Shown here: one piece after another, positions 45,389 to 58,711 of the stretch
Layout of the letters: the number at the start of each line of letters is the position of its first letter
Numbering within the stretch: position 1 is the first letter of the stretch
Assembly (NCBI RefSeq): GCF_019112545.1
Contig: NW_025064889.1
Coordinates: 1,409,893 to 1,473,892 of the forward strand
Reading direction: 5' to 3'
Length of the DNA: 64,000 nt
Source: Guyanagaster necrorhizus
Lineage: Eukaryota; Basidiomycota; Agaricomycetes; Agaricales; Physalacriaceae
Notes under the pieces: model-generated
Seen by the model: the letters and a program-made list of their open reading frames with translations, nothing else
Database searches by the model: none
What the model was told of the DNA's origin: nothing
Translations under genes and position numbers: made by a program

Positions 45389-48044
45389 GACCCTGGAAAC
45401 CCTTGGGCTACAGGGTTTCGATGAACCCGACCCAACACCCCTGTCCCCTCCCCCGAGTGCAGCGTCACTGCATCAAGAACAACCATCGCCCAGTCTGGAA
45501 TTGGGCGCCGGGCTAGAGACTCCCTGGATGCCATTCAGATGGCTCCAAACCCCAGAACAACAGAATGTCGACATGCCTTGTCGACAAGAAGCAGTGGAAG
45601 AAGGACAAGGGTCAGAAGTCCCGACCCCTTCTTTGATGACACCAACAGGGACGAGGTCTGATACTGGCAAGAGGCATCAAGAGCAGCCAGTAGGATCGAA
45701 CAAGGAGGAACCCCATGCCTACCAAAGCGTGATCCAGTGGTACCAAACCCAATACAGCCAACCCCGCAGTCCCTCACCGACTTTCTTGATGCTCCTGACT
45801 TTCCATTCCGGGAACCAGCCTCTCCCCCCAGTGACTCCGACCCCTGGACAGAGTCACTCACAGGGACCACCCATTCCAATGACTACCACTGCCGGCAGTC
45901 ACCATTCCTTGACAACGACTGCCCACTACCATACGGGACAGACACCATTGCTGAAACTGATGATATCCCCATCTGGGGAAATAGGATACCATCAACCCTT
46001 GGATCTATCAGGGGTGACGACGAACATATTGACCCCACTGGGGACCTCAGGAGGGTTCTCGACGGGCCGATCGCTGCCCTCTTCCTTCGCCCCAGGTTCT
46101 ACTGAAACTTCTGCTGGTATTGCTGAGCAGTGGCGCCACCAGCAGAAGAAGAAGAAGAGGAGCAGCCCAACAGGGAGCCTACTCCTCGACCCAGACCTGA
46201 TGATGCTGAGTCAAGCACCCAGCCCCAGTCTGCCCGCCCTGGAAACCTTTGGCCAGCAAGGCAGTTCTCTCCTCGAGGGGACCACCGACAGGGGGGCCAA
46301 AGGGGATGACGAGGCCGAGGAGGAGGACCAAGGGGGCCAAGTCATAGACCCCATCCTTAAATGGGGAAGTATCGTCAGCATAACAATGCGCCAGGAACAG
46401 CAGAAGAAGCAACAAGAACGAGAGGTGCAGGAGGAGGATTTTATTCAGCTATATCAGGAACAAGTAGCCGAGTTATGGAGGGATGACTCCTGGTTACGGT
46501 CATCCCTAGGGCGAAGGTACATGGCCACTGATCCCATTGAGTGGGAAGAAATTTTACAGTATGCCGCTACTGAGCGGACCATTTTTAATTTCAACCAAAG
46601 ATACTTACACTATCAGATGATGGCGATGCCATCATATCGGCCAAGATTCTGCAAGCGGCAGGCACCAATGCCGTGGATGCTGAGCGTGATGCCACCTACA
46701 ACGGCAAGGACGGCATCATCAATCCGAACGGCGACATCCAGATACTCAGACACCACATCTGCCGTCTGCAGTACGGCATCTCGGCTAGCCCGATCCTATA
46801 GACAGCCGAGAGTTTATCACCCAAACCCCTGGACCGGCACAGGAAGCTGACTCCTGGCAGGGCAGCCCCCACCCGATGAAGCCAAGGGGAGTGGATCGGT
46901 TCCTATTGATCAGAAGAAGGATGACCCCAATGCCACTGCACAAGGATGGACTATCAAGGATGGCCGGATCATCTGAAAAGAAGGACCTCCGATGCCAAGA
47001 AGCCCTGTCGCCGATGATGGATCCCTGCATTCCTTTCCAGGGCCCCCGACAGACTGGGTTGGCCCTCCAGGTGGGGAACTCCCAAATCCGATGGCGTCTC
47101 TGGATCCGAAGGCGCATGTATTAAACGTCAAACCGACATTTGGGCGGGACCCCCTTCCCTTCAAAGGGGTCTCAGACGATATTGACCGTTTTCTTCTAGA
47201 TTGCGACCAATATTTCCAAGTCTTCGCATCCTATTTCCTACTCAACATATACAAAGTCAACTATGCGACTACATACTTCGAGGACAAAGCCAAGATATGG
47301 TGGGTACTGATGGCCCCCACCTTCTGGTCCATCATGTGCCAACATCATCGACTCTCCTCATGGCCGGTACTAAAACAGATGATCTGTAACAAGTTCATGG
47401 ATCCTGCTGTCTAGGAAGTCCACAAGGCCAAGATGAAGGAGTACAAGATGGGCGATAAAGCGGTGCTGGACTATTTCGACGAACTGGAGCAACTCGGAAA
47501 GTTGGCCAGAATCCGAGAAGACGTAGTGGACTCAGGATGGATGGTCGAATACATGAAGCTCAGAGTACTGCCACACTACCTAAAGACCATTTCGGACCTC
47601 GGACATAGCATGCCGATTGGTTATGATGAGTAGAAGTCGCGGATCACTCTAATGTGGCAGGAGTGACAATGACAGAAGGCCGAAGCGACAAACCTGTGGG
47701 GGCAACACAGGTACCAGAGACAGGGCTCAAAGCCCTCCACCTCCTACATGACCACACCCGCCAGGCCCAGCAGCTTAGCCCCAACTTCCCAAAATGACAG
47801 GAAGCAAACTGGTAAGGGCCCAAGTACCGGAAAGGGTAAGCAGATCGACATGGATCACCTCAAGAAGGAGGGGAAGTGTTTCAACTGCGGCCAGCCTGGC
47901 CACATGGCACGGAACTGCCCTGAGAAGAAGAACAAGTGCAGGCAGGAGGATATTAAGGTGCAGATTGCCGAATTGATGAAGGAGGATGAGGACCTTGGAC
48001 AGAACGACAAACCCAAGGAGGTAAAAGGCGAGGCTGAGCAGTAA
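45213..48044 (+). pseudogene. B2 gag (944 codons, few stops)
   Basis: From ATG 45213 (M-S-H-Q-T-S-P-S) the frame is open to 46850, then interrupted by TGA 46848, TGA 46974, TAG 47412 and a few more, and ends at TAA 48042. The N-terminal 400 residues are Ser/Pro/Thr-rich and probably disordered; an acidic and Gln/Arg-rich helix follows near 46320-46450. The capsid core (F-K-G-V-S-D-D-I-D-R-F-L-L-D-C, near 47160, to about 47640) and a zinc knuckle C-F-N-C-G-Q-P-G-H-M-A-R-N-C (47882-47923) complete it. Gag forms the particle and binds RNA. It is about twice the usual Ty3/gypsy Gag length. Confidence 0.88.
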
Positions 48045-51000
48045 GCGATTTGACTGCCTCAGCCAAGGACAGGAGTAATAGGTCACAGGCTGCAGGACAG
48101 ACTGACATTTTTCCCTCTTTAGTTTCTGCCAATATGTCTGAATTATGCATGCATTCGAATATACCCGACTCTATTACTCAGAAACCAGGATCGCCTAAGG
48201 AACTGACTTCTACAACTCAAGCACCAATGAAGGGCCGAAGAGGGGCAGAGAGCCCCAAAGGTACGTTTTCATTTAAAGTTCATCACACTAAAAATAAAAA
48301 ACAGACTCAAATGCCTTCGGGCCGAACAGGGGCAGAGAGCCCCACAGCATGGCTCAAACCATTCAACACCGAATGGACTTAGCGAGCCATCAAGGATGCC
48401 AAGGACAAAGCAACAGCAAAGGCCGTACTCAAGAATTAGGTTCATAAGACCCGGGTGGAGGAGGTAATCGATGACATGATTACAGGAATGTGGACTGCGG
48501 AACGATGTCAGGCCTTGGAATGGCTCGACGAGTTACATGGTCCGCGAAAATTCATTCGACGAACCAACTCCACAGGAAAGGATCTATTAGCAAAGGCACA
48601 GATCAAGACGTTAATGTCTCGATCTACCCATGCAGTCACCACCCTGATCGACAGCAGCTGCACAGGAAGCAGTATCAATCGAGCTTTTGTCAACAAGCAT
48701 CAGCTGCCCACTCGGGCAACAGTGGCATCTATTCCTATCTACAATGTGGATGGGACAAAAAACCAAGCCGGATTAATCACCGAATATGTCGAACTTAGAC
48801 TCACTATTGGCGATCATTTGGAACGAATCGACTTAGCAGTAACTGACCTCGGAACAAAAGAAATATTTCTCAGTCATGATTGGCTAATCAGACACAATCC
48901 ACTAATCAATTGGAAGACCAGACGCATCATTTTTGCTCGATGCCACTGCCGGAAAATTCCATTTGAATTACCAGATGAAGATCCCAAGGACCGATGGGAT
49001 GAGGAAATAGAAGACGGGGAGACTATTCTCGCTATCGATTTACAAAGGGCCATTAACATCAGGGCCATACACCACGCTAATGACCTAGTGGCAAAGGCTA
49101 ATGCCGAAAAAGGGGAAAGGACATTCAAAGAAATGGTACCCGAATGGGCATGTGACTATTGGGATTTATTCGAAAAAGAAAGTTTCGATGAACTACCCGA
49201 TGCGAAGCTCTGGGACCACGCTATCGAATTAATCCCCAACGCCAATGCCAATCTGGACTGCAAATGCTACCCACTTGGCAACAATGAACAACAGGAACTA
49301 GATAAGTTTCTTGAAGAAAACTTATCTAGTGGAAGAATCCGACCATCAAAATCACCGATGGCTTCGCCCTTCTTTTTCATCAAAAAGAAGGATGGGAAAC
49401 TCCGACCGGTACAAGATTATCGGAAGCTCAACGAGATGATGATTAAAAACCGTTATCCACTTCCTTTAATTTCAGAGTTAATGGACAAACTCCGAGGTGC
49501 CAAATATTACACCAAACTTGATGTTTGGTGGGGATACAACAATGTCCATATCAAAGAAGGCGACGAATGGAAGGCCGCTTTTCGAACCAATCGAGGATTG
49601 TTCGAACCGACAGTAATGTTCTTCGGACTCACAAATTCACCCGCCACCTTCCAATAGATGATGAATGATATCTTCAAGGATCTCATTGCCACAGGGAAGG
49701 TTACAATCTACTTGGACGATATACTTATCATGTCCAAAACCAAAGAGGAACACCAGAGGATAGTACGCCAAGTATTATCCTTAATGAGGAAGCATCGACT
49801 CTTCCTCAAGGCTGAAAAATGTGAGTTCGAGGTATTGGAAACGGAATACCTCAGAGTCATCATCAGCAAAGGAAATATTCGGATGGACCCTATTAAAGTT
49901 GCGGGAGTAACTGAATGGCCAGAATCAACCAAGAAGAAGGAGTTACAATCATTTCTGGGATTCACCAACTTCTACCAAAGGTTCATTCGGGACTACAGCA
50001 AAGTAGTGCGTCCGATGACGCAATTGACCAGAAATTCCCCATGGAGCTGGGGAATTTCCCAACAGACAGCATTTGATGACCTCAAATGGTGATTAGCCGA
50101 AGACGTCATCCTGGCTATTCCTAGCCAGGATGGAAGGTTCCGAGTGGAAGCCAACTCCAGCGAAGATGCAGTTGGAGCCGTCCTCTCCCAGGAACAGGAC
50201 AATAAGTGGCGACCAGTCGCCTTTATGTCAAAGGCACTCACAGTAACAGAGCGCAATTACAAGATCTATGATAAGGAGCTCCTCGCCATAATGCTCGCCC
50301 TAGCCGAATAGTGGCATTATCTCATTGGAGCCAATCAAACCTTCGAGATCTGGACAGATCATCAAAACCTTCGATACTTTCGACAACCCCAAAAGCTTAA
50401 TCGCAGACAAGCCAGATGGGTCATGGAACTATCACAATATGAGTACACACTACACCACAAGGCCGGGGTAGCAAACAAAAAGGCCGATCTCCTTAGCCGC
50501 AGGGCAGATCACAACGAGGGAGAAGACGACAACAAGGAGGTCGTATTATTATGACCAGAACACTTCCGAGCCATGATAATGCCAATGGAAGAAGAGATGC
50601 ACGAACACATCAAAAGTGCCACCCGGGATCCTCACAAATGGGATCAGAGAATTGCTCCATCACTCAATCACGAGCGTGGACTGAAAAAAGAAGGGGGACT
50701 GATCTGCTACGATGAACGGATCTACATCCCGAGGGATCAGAAACTACGTGGTGACATCATCACAACGTGCCATGATCATGTGACTGCCGGACATCCTGGA
50801 ATCGCAAAAACCAAGGAGTTGGTTTTAAGGGAATACTGGTGGCCAAAGATGGATTATGATATCACCTGATATGTCAAAGCCTGCGAGACTTGCCAATGTG
50901 GCAAGGCCTCAACACAAGCAAAAGCAGCTCCATTAAACCCAAATGAGGTCCCTTCATCATCATGGACCCACATTTTGGTAGATATGATAACCGGGCTTCC

Positions 51001-52312
51001 TGAAAGTGATGGCTATAATACTATTCTCGTTATAGTCGATCGCTTCTCGAAGGCGATCATTCCGATCGCTTGCTCAACAGAGCTGACATCCAAAGGATGG
51101 GCAAAAGTACTACGAGATGAGGTCTATGCAAAATATAGCATGCCTCAGGTGGTAATTTCTGACCGAGGACCACAATTCGTCTCAAAATTTTTGGACGATT
51201 TATACCGACTCCTCAACATCAAACGAAATGCCTCAATGGCATATCACCCACAAATGGATGGCCAAACAGAACGGGCCAACCAAGAAATTGAAAAGTATTT
51301 ATGACTTTTCATTAACTATCGACAAGACGATTGGACAGAATGGCTAGCCCTAGCAGCCTTTCAACACAACAATAGGATTCACTCTGCAATGGGTAAAACC
51401 CCGTTCTTTGTGAATTATGGATGAAATCCAGCAATTGCACAAGTGGGACGGCCGCACACTACGATACCAGCATCAACAAACTTTGCAACGACAATGTCAA
51501 AAATCCATGAGGACACAAAAAAGGCCCTCGAACAAGCTGCTTCCACAATGAAGAAGCAATACAACAAACATCGATGTCCACCACACGAATATTCAGTCAA
51601 TGACAAGGTTTGGCTGGATACGACAAACCTACATCTGCCTAGACCAAAGCAGAAATTGTTGGACAAACGAACAGGCCCCTTCAAAGTACTACACAAAATT
51701 GGAAATTCCGCATACAGGTTGCAAATACCAGCAACCTGGAAAATACATAATGTTTTTAACGAAACATTATTGACACCATACATCGCACCAGCCTTTCCAA
51801 ATCAAGAGAAACCACCGCCGCCTCCACCAGAACTCATCGACAATGAAGAACACTATGAAATCGATGAGGTTCTAAACCATAAAACCCGAAAGGTTAAAGC
51901 ACGAGGTGGAGGCATGAAAACAACTATTGACTACCTAGTCAGCTGGAAAGGCTATGGACCAGAATCAAATCAATGGGTTAACGAAAAATACATGGATGTG
52001 GAGGACGCCATACATGACTACGAATACAGAATCAATGCATTAGATGTGGAGGGGGTCATGTTCAACATTATGTCCAAAACATCATCTGACAAGGGGTCAA
52101 AGTCAGCAATCATGGATAGATCTACAGGCAGCCTTCGACCAGTTGAAAGTCATGACATAACAGAACCTACAGGAAACCCACCGCTCTCGCAGTTCGAGAT
52201 CCAGCGAACAGAAAGCGGAACAACAAACGGTCAATGTCTTTATGAATCTGCAAACCAACGGACGGGTCCAGCAGATCAGCCACCTCCTCCTGAGGGGGGG
52301 GGTCTACCCTAA
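48044..52312 (+). pseudogene. B2 pol: protease, RT, RNase H, integrase, chromodomain
   Basis: One frame of about 1,420 codons, -1 relative to gag, broken by around ten stops. Protease I-D-S-S-C-T-G-S-S near 48650 has Ser for the Gly of DSG. RT starts near 49330 (K-K-D-G-K-L-R-P-V) with Y-L-D-D intact at 49709-49720. RNase H E-A-N-S-S near 50150 (Asp to Asn) and W-T-D-H near 50350. Integrase: zinc site H-x3-H near 50777 with C-x2-C near 50880, V-D-M-I-T, I-S-D-R-G-P-Q-F near 51157 and D-G-Q-T-E-R near 51257. The C-terminus carries V-F-N-E-T-L-L and a chromodomain (Y-L-V-S-W-K-G-Y-G, 51930-51956), followed by an 80-residue tail ending at TAA 52310. Reverse transcribes and integrates the element when intact. 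Confidence 0.93.
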
Positions 52313-52316
52313 CTTA

Positions 52317-52349
52317 ACCATCGGGATGATGGTCTTAAGGAGAGGGTAA
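52317..52349 (+). promoter_or_regulatory. B2 hairpin and polypurine tract
   Basis: ACCATC (52317-52322) pairs with GATGGT (52328-52333), then CTTAAGGAGAGGGTAA up to the 3' LTR. The upstream run of G (52292-52302) is just before the pol stop. Confidence 0.6.
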
Positions 52350-52869
52350 TGTTATGATTTTTCCTATTTTTCTTCTATTTTCTTTCCTTTTCCTCAGAAA
52401 TGACCCCTATCTCACTTAGTCAGGGTGCTTAGACCAGCGCTTAGGACCATGGGAATGCTTAGATCAGCAATCCAAGTCGGTCACCCTCTTATCACACTGC
52501 TGTGTGCTATGAAGGGAGAGACAATACCGCTTTTGTCACCCAACTGCAGCACAGCAGTAACAGCACAACAGCAAGATAATAACTTTTGTGGAGAGCCTGG
52601 CAATGGAGGGGGGAACAGCTTCACAGCAGACAACAGCTCTTTGTGAACGTTTATTTATAGTAAGATAACAGAACAGTATTTAAGTAGCTTAGTTCTCACT
52701 GTAATACCCCAGTCTCGAACTAAAGTTTATTCTTTACCATTCTACCTCAAGCTCCTACTACTTGCAATGCCTTGGCCACACAACTCTGTTATCACATCAG
52801 TGAACTCAGTCAGACATACCCAAAGTGCAAGGTACCGAACTGTTTCTCACGTGGAGTTTGGGCTTAACA
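52350..52869 (+). repeat. B2 3' LTR
   Basis: 520 bp, TGTTATG...TTGGGCTTAACA. It lacks 15 bases present near the end of the 5' copy (around 44935-44950). Confidence 0.95.
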
Positions 52870-52874
52870 TCCTC

Positions 52875-55531
52875 AGACAGACTTGATGATGAGTGGAGAA
52901 TCAGAGAAAGTAGGAATGAAATTATTCACCACCTATTCCCAGCCTAGGACCTTAACATTCTATTCAACTATGATGAAGCTCTTCAACAAGAAGAGCAAAG
53001 ACAGTGGGATATTCTACAGCTCTCCCATAGTGAGTTTGAGGAGAACCTCATCCTTGAAGAGCAAGCATAATGTGTGGCTGAGTATGACTGCCAGCACAGA
53101 GAGCAGCAGCAGAATGAAGAAAGGGATCAGCTTATAAGGGCCAACATCTCCAACTGGTATGGGCTCTAACCTAAGGTCACCTCAGTCCTCACACTAGTCT
53201 GTGCCAACTATTTGCTCTCCACCCCCATCTTCTGGAAACCAAGCACCTTGGGATCTGACCCATGGGCCCCAGTAAGGTGGACAAATGCAGAAGCCCTCAC
53301 TGCTAATAAAGTCCAAGCCCAAGGCAACAATGTCTCTTCTCCAGCTCAGGACAATGTCTCAAGAGCCACCAGTCAGCCTCCAACTCCCCAATATCCCCCT
53401 TTCCAAAGAACCTCCAGCACTAATACAACATTTGATGATGATGAGTCCATTCTCAACCACTATGAACTACAAGTCTCTGAGAATGCCCATATCCCTGCTT
53501 GAGCTCTCCAAGAGTTTCTTGGGAGTCAGATGGTCAGGCAGCTCCTTGATGATAAGTACTGACAAAATGTCCACCTCTATCATGAGTGAGTGGAGGCAGC
53601 ATGAGCTTGGGGCAGAAACCAGTATGATTCTGACATTGGAAGTCAGCTCATCACCATTTACATCAATGCATCAGATATTTCAGGCCCCACTGATAGGCCC
53701 AACACCCAGCTAGAGTGATGGGTCAATGAAGATAATACAACCAGAGGCTGAGGAGGATCTTTATAACCTGCTCACTGCCTCCCTTCCTGAGAAGAGGGAT
53801 GATAAGAATGAGGATAGCGAGGAAACTGAGAGTAGTGACTCACTGCATGCCAGAGAGGCACTTGCATACAGCCTTCAAGAAGATACTGATGAAAAAGAAC
53901 TGGAGAAGGTGATTCATAAAGCCAGGATGCAAGAGTATCAGAAGTACTATCTGCAAGGGGTAAAATTCTTATAGTACAATGCCATCTGGACAGCATCACA
54001 AATGAGACAATTATATTTGACTTCCACACCTAATGAGCAAATAGAAATCTTGCAGCATGTGGCAACTGACTATGCCACTCAACAGTACAATAACCAGCAT
54101 CCTGAGGATCCAGTTAGCTGACCACCAGCATACCAATCAGCATCACCAATATGACCAATACTGCAATCACTCTCTATCACCCCAAAATGAGCTGTGTACT
54201 GGACTCTGTCAATCTGTAGTACATTTTCATACTCCACCCCCTCACTCTACTCTATGGCAATATGACTATCCCAATCCTGACCACAGCCAAAGGAACAGCT
54301 GAGTTCATACCAAAATCCATAGACCAGTAGAGAGAGCTGAATTCTAGAGGCTCAGCCTCTACCAGATGAGGTCATAGGGAGTGAAAAAGAAAAGGAGCTG
54401 ATACAAGATGATTTCAAAGCCATCTGGCTAGGATTCACTATCTAAAATAGTGTCATTGTCTAGAAGAAAGCAGTGCCTCAGGGAAGTCCAGTCACAGACA
54501 ACAACTCTCTTCATTCTTTCTCTGAACCTCTGCATGAGTGGAACTGACCTCTGTTCTCAGAGTGGCCCAACCCAATGGATGCCCTGCCAGACAATGCAGC
54601 TATTCTACAATGCTGACCTGACTTACTTTGAAAGCCCCACTCCTTCAAAGATGCATCAGATAACATTGACCGATTCCTGATCAATTGCAAACAATACTTT
54701 GAAGTCTACATCAGATATCTCAGCACTGACATGAACAAGATCATCTTTGCCACCTCCTACCTTGAAGAGAAGACAAAGACCTGGTGGATCTTGATCTCTC
54801 TGAACTTCCAATTGTTGACTTGAGAGCACTACTAGTACCTCTTGTGGCTGGTATTCAAACAAATATTATATGACAAGTTCATTGATCCAGCAGTACAGAA
54901 AGTATATAAACAGAAGATCAAGGAATACAAGATGAGAGACAAAGTGGCCATAGACTACTTTGATAAACTTGAATGGCTTGCAAAGCTTGCTAGCATTCAG
55001 AATGACACTGTGAATGATGGAAGGATGGTCAAGACCCTCAAACAAAGAGTCCCCTCCTCTTATATCACTATGATTTCTGCAATCAGCATTAAGGCATTGA
55101 TGCTGGTCAGCTACAATGAATGAAAAGAAAGAATCATGGAGATGTATAAGGAGTGACAAAGGCAGAAAGCAAAGCAGTTGACTTTGCAAGAATATATAAA
55201 GAAACCGACTCTGCCAACTCTGAACAAATCATCAGGGACAACTGCCAGAAAATCACAGGGATTCTCTATAGCCTTGCCATCATATGGCACACAAAAAATA
55301 GAGACTGGAATGACATATACTGAGGCAGAGAAGCCCATAGATATAGACTGGATGAAGAAGGAAGGCAAGTGCTTTAACTGTAGCCAAAAGGGCCACATGG
55401 CAAAGGACTGCCCAAAAAAAAAGCATACTCAAGAAGATATATAGGCACAGATCACCAAACTCTAAAGGGAAGAAGAAAGACTTGGTGCAGAAACCAAAGT
55501 GGAGGAAGTAAAAGATGAGGCTGACCAGTGA
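52875..55531 (+). pseudogene. C3 gag, C-terminal part
   Basis: Resumes after B2 in one frame to TGA 55529. It contains a Ser/Pro-rich region, a conserved helical part (E-K-E-L-E-K-V-I-H-K-A-R-M-Q-E-Y-Q near 53900), capsid core about 54640-55130 and zinc knuckle C-F-N-C-S-Q-K-G-H-M-A-K-D-C near 55373-55414. Around a dozen stops. Confidence 0.85.
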
Positions 55532-58500
55532 GCAATTCCACTAGATCAGCCAAAGACTTTCATGGTGTGCACACAACAGCCACTAGCTGGACTGATAAAG
55601 TTTCTGTAGTTACTCTTATGCCTACTGTACCAGCACATTCAAATATACCCCAGTTTTCAGCTCTGCACACCAAAGAATCACCACAAGAAAAAACTCAAGT
55701 GCCTTTGGGCTAAACTAGGGCAGAGAGCCCTACTACATGGCTCAAACCATTTGATATCAAATAGACTTGGAGAGCCATCAGAGATGCCAAGGACAAAGCC
55801 ATGGCAAAAGTCATGCTAAAGAATTGAGTCCACCAAACTTAAGCAGAGGAAGTGATTGATGAAATGATAGAAGAAATAAAGAAGGCTAAATAATGTTGAG
55901 CCTTAGAATGGCTTAATAAACTCCACAGACCATGAAAGTTCATTCAACAGTCCAAAATGCCTGGGTGAGACCTCCTCACTAAAGCTCAGATCAAGACCCT
56001 TATATCTTGTTCAGTCTATGCAGTGACTGCCTTAATTGACAGTGGTTGCACTGAAAGTTCGATCAATCATGCTTTTGTTAACAAGCACAAACTTCTAATG
56101 CAAGCTACAGCAGCTCCAATTTCAGTGTATAATGCTGATGGAACTAAAAACCAGGCTAGTTTGATTACTGAGTTTGTCAAGCTCTGACTCACAATCAGTG
56201 ATCATTCTGAATGAATTGACTTGGCCATCACAGACCTTGGAACCAAGGAGATCTTCCTTGGCTATGACTGGCTAATACATCATAATCCATTGATCAACTG
56301 GAAAACCAGAAGGATCACATTCGTGAGATGCTGATGTCAGAAGATTCCATTCAAATTGCCTGACAAAGACTCAGAAGATCAGTGAGATGAAGAAATGGAG
56401 GATGGAGAAACCATCCTCATCATTGATCTTCAGCATGAGATACATGTCTGCACCATTCATCATGCCAAGGCCAACAAATGGAAAGAGGAGAAGACATTCA
56501 AAGAAATGGTGCCTGAATGGGTATGAGACTTCAAGGATCTGTTTGAGAAGGAGAGTTTTGATGAGTTGCTGGGACTGAAACTATAGGATCATGCAATTAA
56601 ACTGATCCCAAATGCCAATGCTAATCTGAATTGCAAAATGTATCTACTTGGCAATAACAAGCAGCAAGAACTTGTCTAGTGAACACATTTGACTGTTGAA
56701 GTCTCCAATGGCTTTGCTATTCTTCTTCATCAAAAAGAAGGATGGCAAGCTCCAACCAGTCTAGGACTATCAAAAGCTCAATGAGATGATGATCAAAAAC
56801 CATTATCTCCTTCTGCTGATCTTGAAACTAATAGACAAGCTCTGAGGAGCAAAATATTACATCAAGCTTGATGTTTGGTGGGGTTACAATAATGTTCATA
56901 TCAAAGAAGGAGATAAATAGAAAGCCACATTCAGGACAAATCAGAGACTATTCAAGCCTACAGTCATGTTCTTTGGACCCACCAACTCCCCAGCAACTTT
57001 TCAGTGGATAATAAATAACATCTTCAAGAATCTCATCTCTACTGAGAAAGTCACCATCTATCTTGATGACATCCTAATCATGTCAAAAACAAAGGAGGAG
57101 CATAGGAAGCTAGTATGACAGGTACTGGCTCTCATGAGGAAGCACAAACTATTCCTTAAAGCAGAGAAATATGAGTTCAAGGTACTTGAAACTGAGTATC
57201 TCAGAGTCATCATCAGCAAAGGAAGCATCTGGATGGATCCCATCAAAATAGCCAGGGTAACAGAATAGCCAGAATCAGTCAGGAAAAAGAAGCTGCAATC
57301 CTTCCTCAGATTCACAAATTTCTATCAATGCTTCATCTGAGACTACAGCAAGATCATTCAGCCAATGATTCAGCTAACTGGCAATGCTCTTTGGACTTGG
57401 GGACCTTCTCAATAGATGGCTTTTAATGACCTCAAGTGATGGCTTGGTGAGGACTATGTCCTTGTCATTCTAACACAAGAGGGAAAATTCCAAGTCAAAG
57501 CTGACTCCAGTGAAGGTGCTATCAGAGCTGTACTTTCACAGAAACAGAATGGAAAGTGGCATCTAGTCACATTTCTCTCTAAAGCACTCACTGTCATGGG
57601 GTGAAACTATGAAATCTATGATAAGGAGCTACTAGCCATTATGCTTGCCCTGGAGGAATGGCAGCATTATCTGATTGGGACCACAGAAGTTTTTGAGATC
57701 TGAACAGATCATCAGAACCTCCAGTACTTTTGACAACCCCAAAAACTGAACTGCCAGCAAGCCAGATGGGTCACTGAACTCAGTCAACACTAATACACAC
57801 TCCATTACAAAGCAGACACAGCAAACAAGAAAGCCAACCTCCTTAGCTGGTGGATAGATCATGACCAGGGGGGAGCCAATAATGAGAGAGTCACATTATT
57901 ACAGCTTGAACATTTCAGGGCTATGATAATGCCAATGGAGGAAGAAATCCACAAGTGCATCAAGAGCATGACTCAAGACAACCATAAATGGGATCAGTGA
58001 GTGGTCCTATCTCTCAACTATGAGCAGGAAATGACAAAAGAAGGAGGACTAATTTACTATGACAGACAGATCTATATTTTCTGTGACTAAAGACTATATG
58101 AAAAAATCATTGCCACCTGCTATGACCATGTGACTGTCAGGCACTCCAGCATTGCCAAAACTAAAGAATTAGTACTACAAGAGTACTAGTGGCCTAAAAT
58201 AGGCAATGACATCACCACATATGTCAAAGCATGCAAAGTCTGTCAGAGAAGCAAATCATCTACATAGGCCTGAGCCACACTGCTTTATTTGAATGAGGTC
58301 TCATTATCATCATAGACTCACATCTCTGTTGACATGATCACCAGACTCCCAGACTGCAACAGCTATGATACTATCATCATCATAGTTGATCAATTCTCAA
58401 AAGTAATCATTCTGATCATCTGTTTGATGGAGTTAACTTCCAAAGGATGGGCCAAAATTCTATGTGACAAGGTATATGCCAAATATGATATGTCCCAAGT

Positions 58501-58711
58501 GGTCATCTCAGACAGAGGATCTCAATTCATCTCTAAATTCTTAGATAACCTCTATCATCTCCTAAACATCAAGAGGAATATATCCACCACATACTATCCT
58601 CAAACTGATGGACAAACAGAACATGCAAACCAAGAGGTGGAAAAGTACCTCCATCTATTTATTAATTATCAACAAAATGACTGAGTAGAATGGCTGGCTC
58701 TCACTACCTTC
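55528..58711 (+). pseudogene. C3 pol, interrupted in integrase by A2
   Basis: Frame -1 to gag. Protease L-I-D-S-G-C-T-E-S-S near 56035 is intact at DSG. A 23-base deletion near 56672 (within C-A-A-G-A-A-C-T-T) shifts the frame. After it come RT with Y-L-D-D at 57059-57070, RNase H K-A-D-S-S near 57500, the integrase zinc site near 58125-58245, and the V-D-Q, S-D-R-G-S-Q-F and D-G-Q-T-E-H motifs. It stops at L-A-L-T-T-F where A2 is inserted; Q-H-N-N should follow beyond A2. Many stops. Confidence 0.88.

Larger units (their letters stand above)
44384..52869 (+). mobile_element. Ty3/gypsy element B2, best preserved element here
   Basis: Both LTRs (44384-44969 with an N gap, and 52350-52869), target duplication TCCTC (44379-44383 and 52870-52874), and ORF0, gag and pol all near full length. 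It keeps many CpG sites and the longest open frames in the window (570 and 400 codons). LTRs differ at about 17 of roughly 320 comparable positions by hand count, plus a 15-bp indel. Confidence 0.96.
43241..58711 (+). mobile_element. Ty3/gypsy element C3, containing B2, cut by A2
   Basis: Family C element on the plus strand, inserted in C2 gag (five bases before it: CTGTG). It has a 5' LTR 43241-43697, ORF0, gag split by B2 (44384-52869), and pol up to integrase, where A2 interrupts it at 58712. Its 3' end should lie beyond the window, after A2. Confidence 0.9.
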
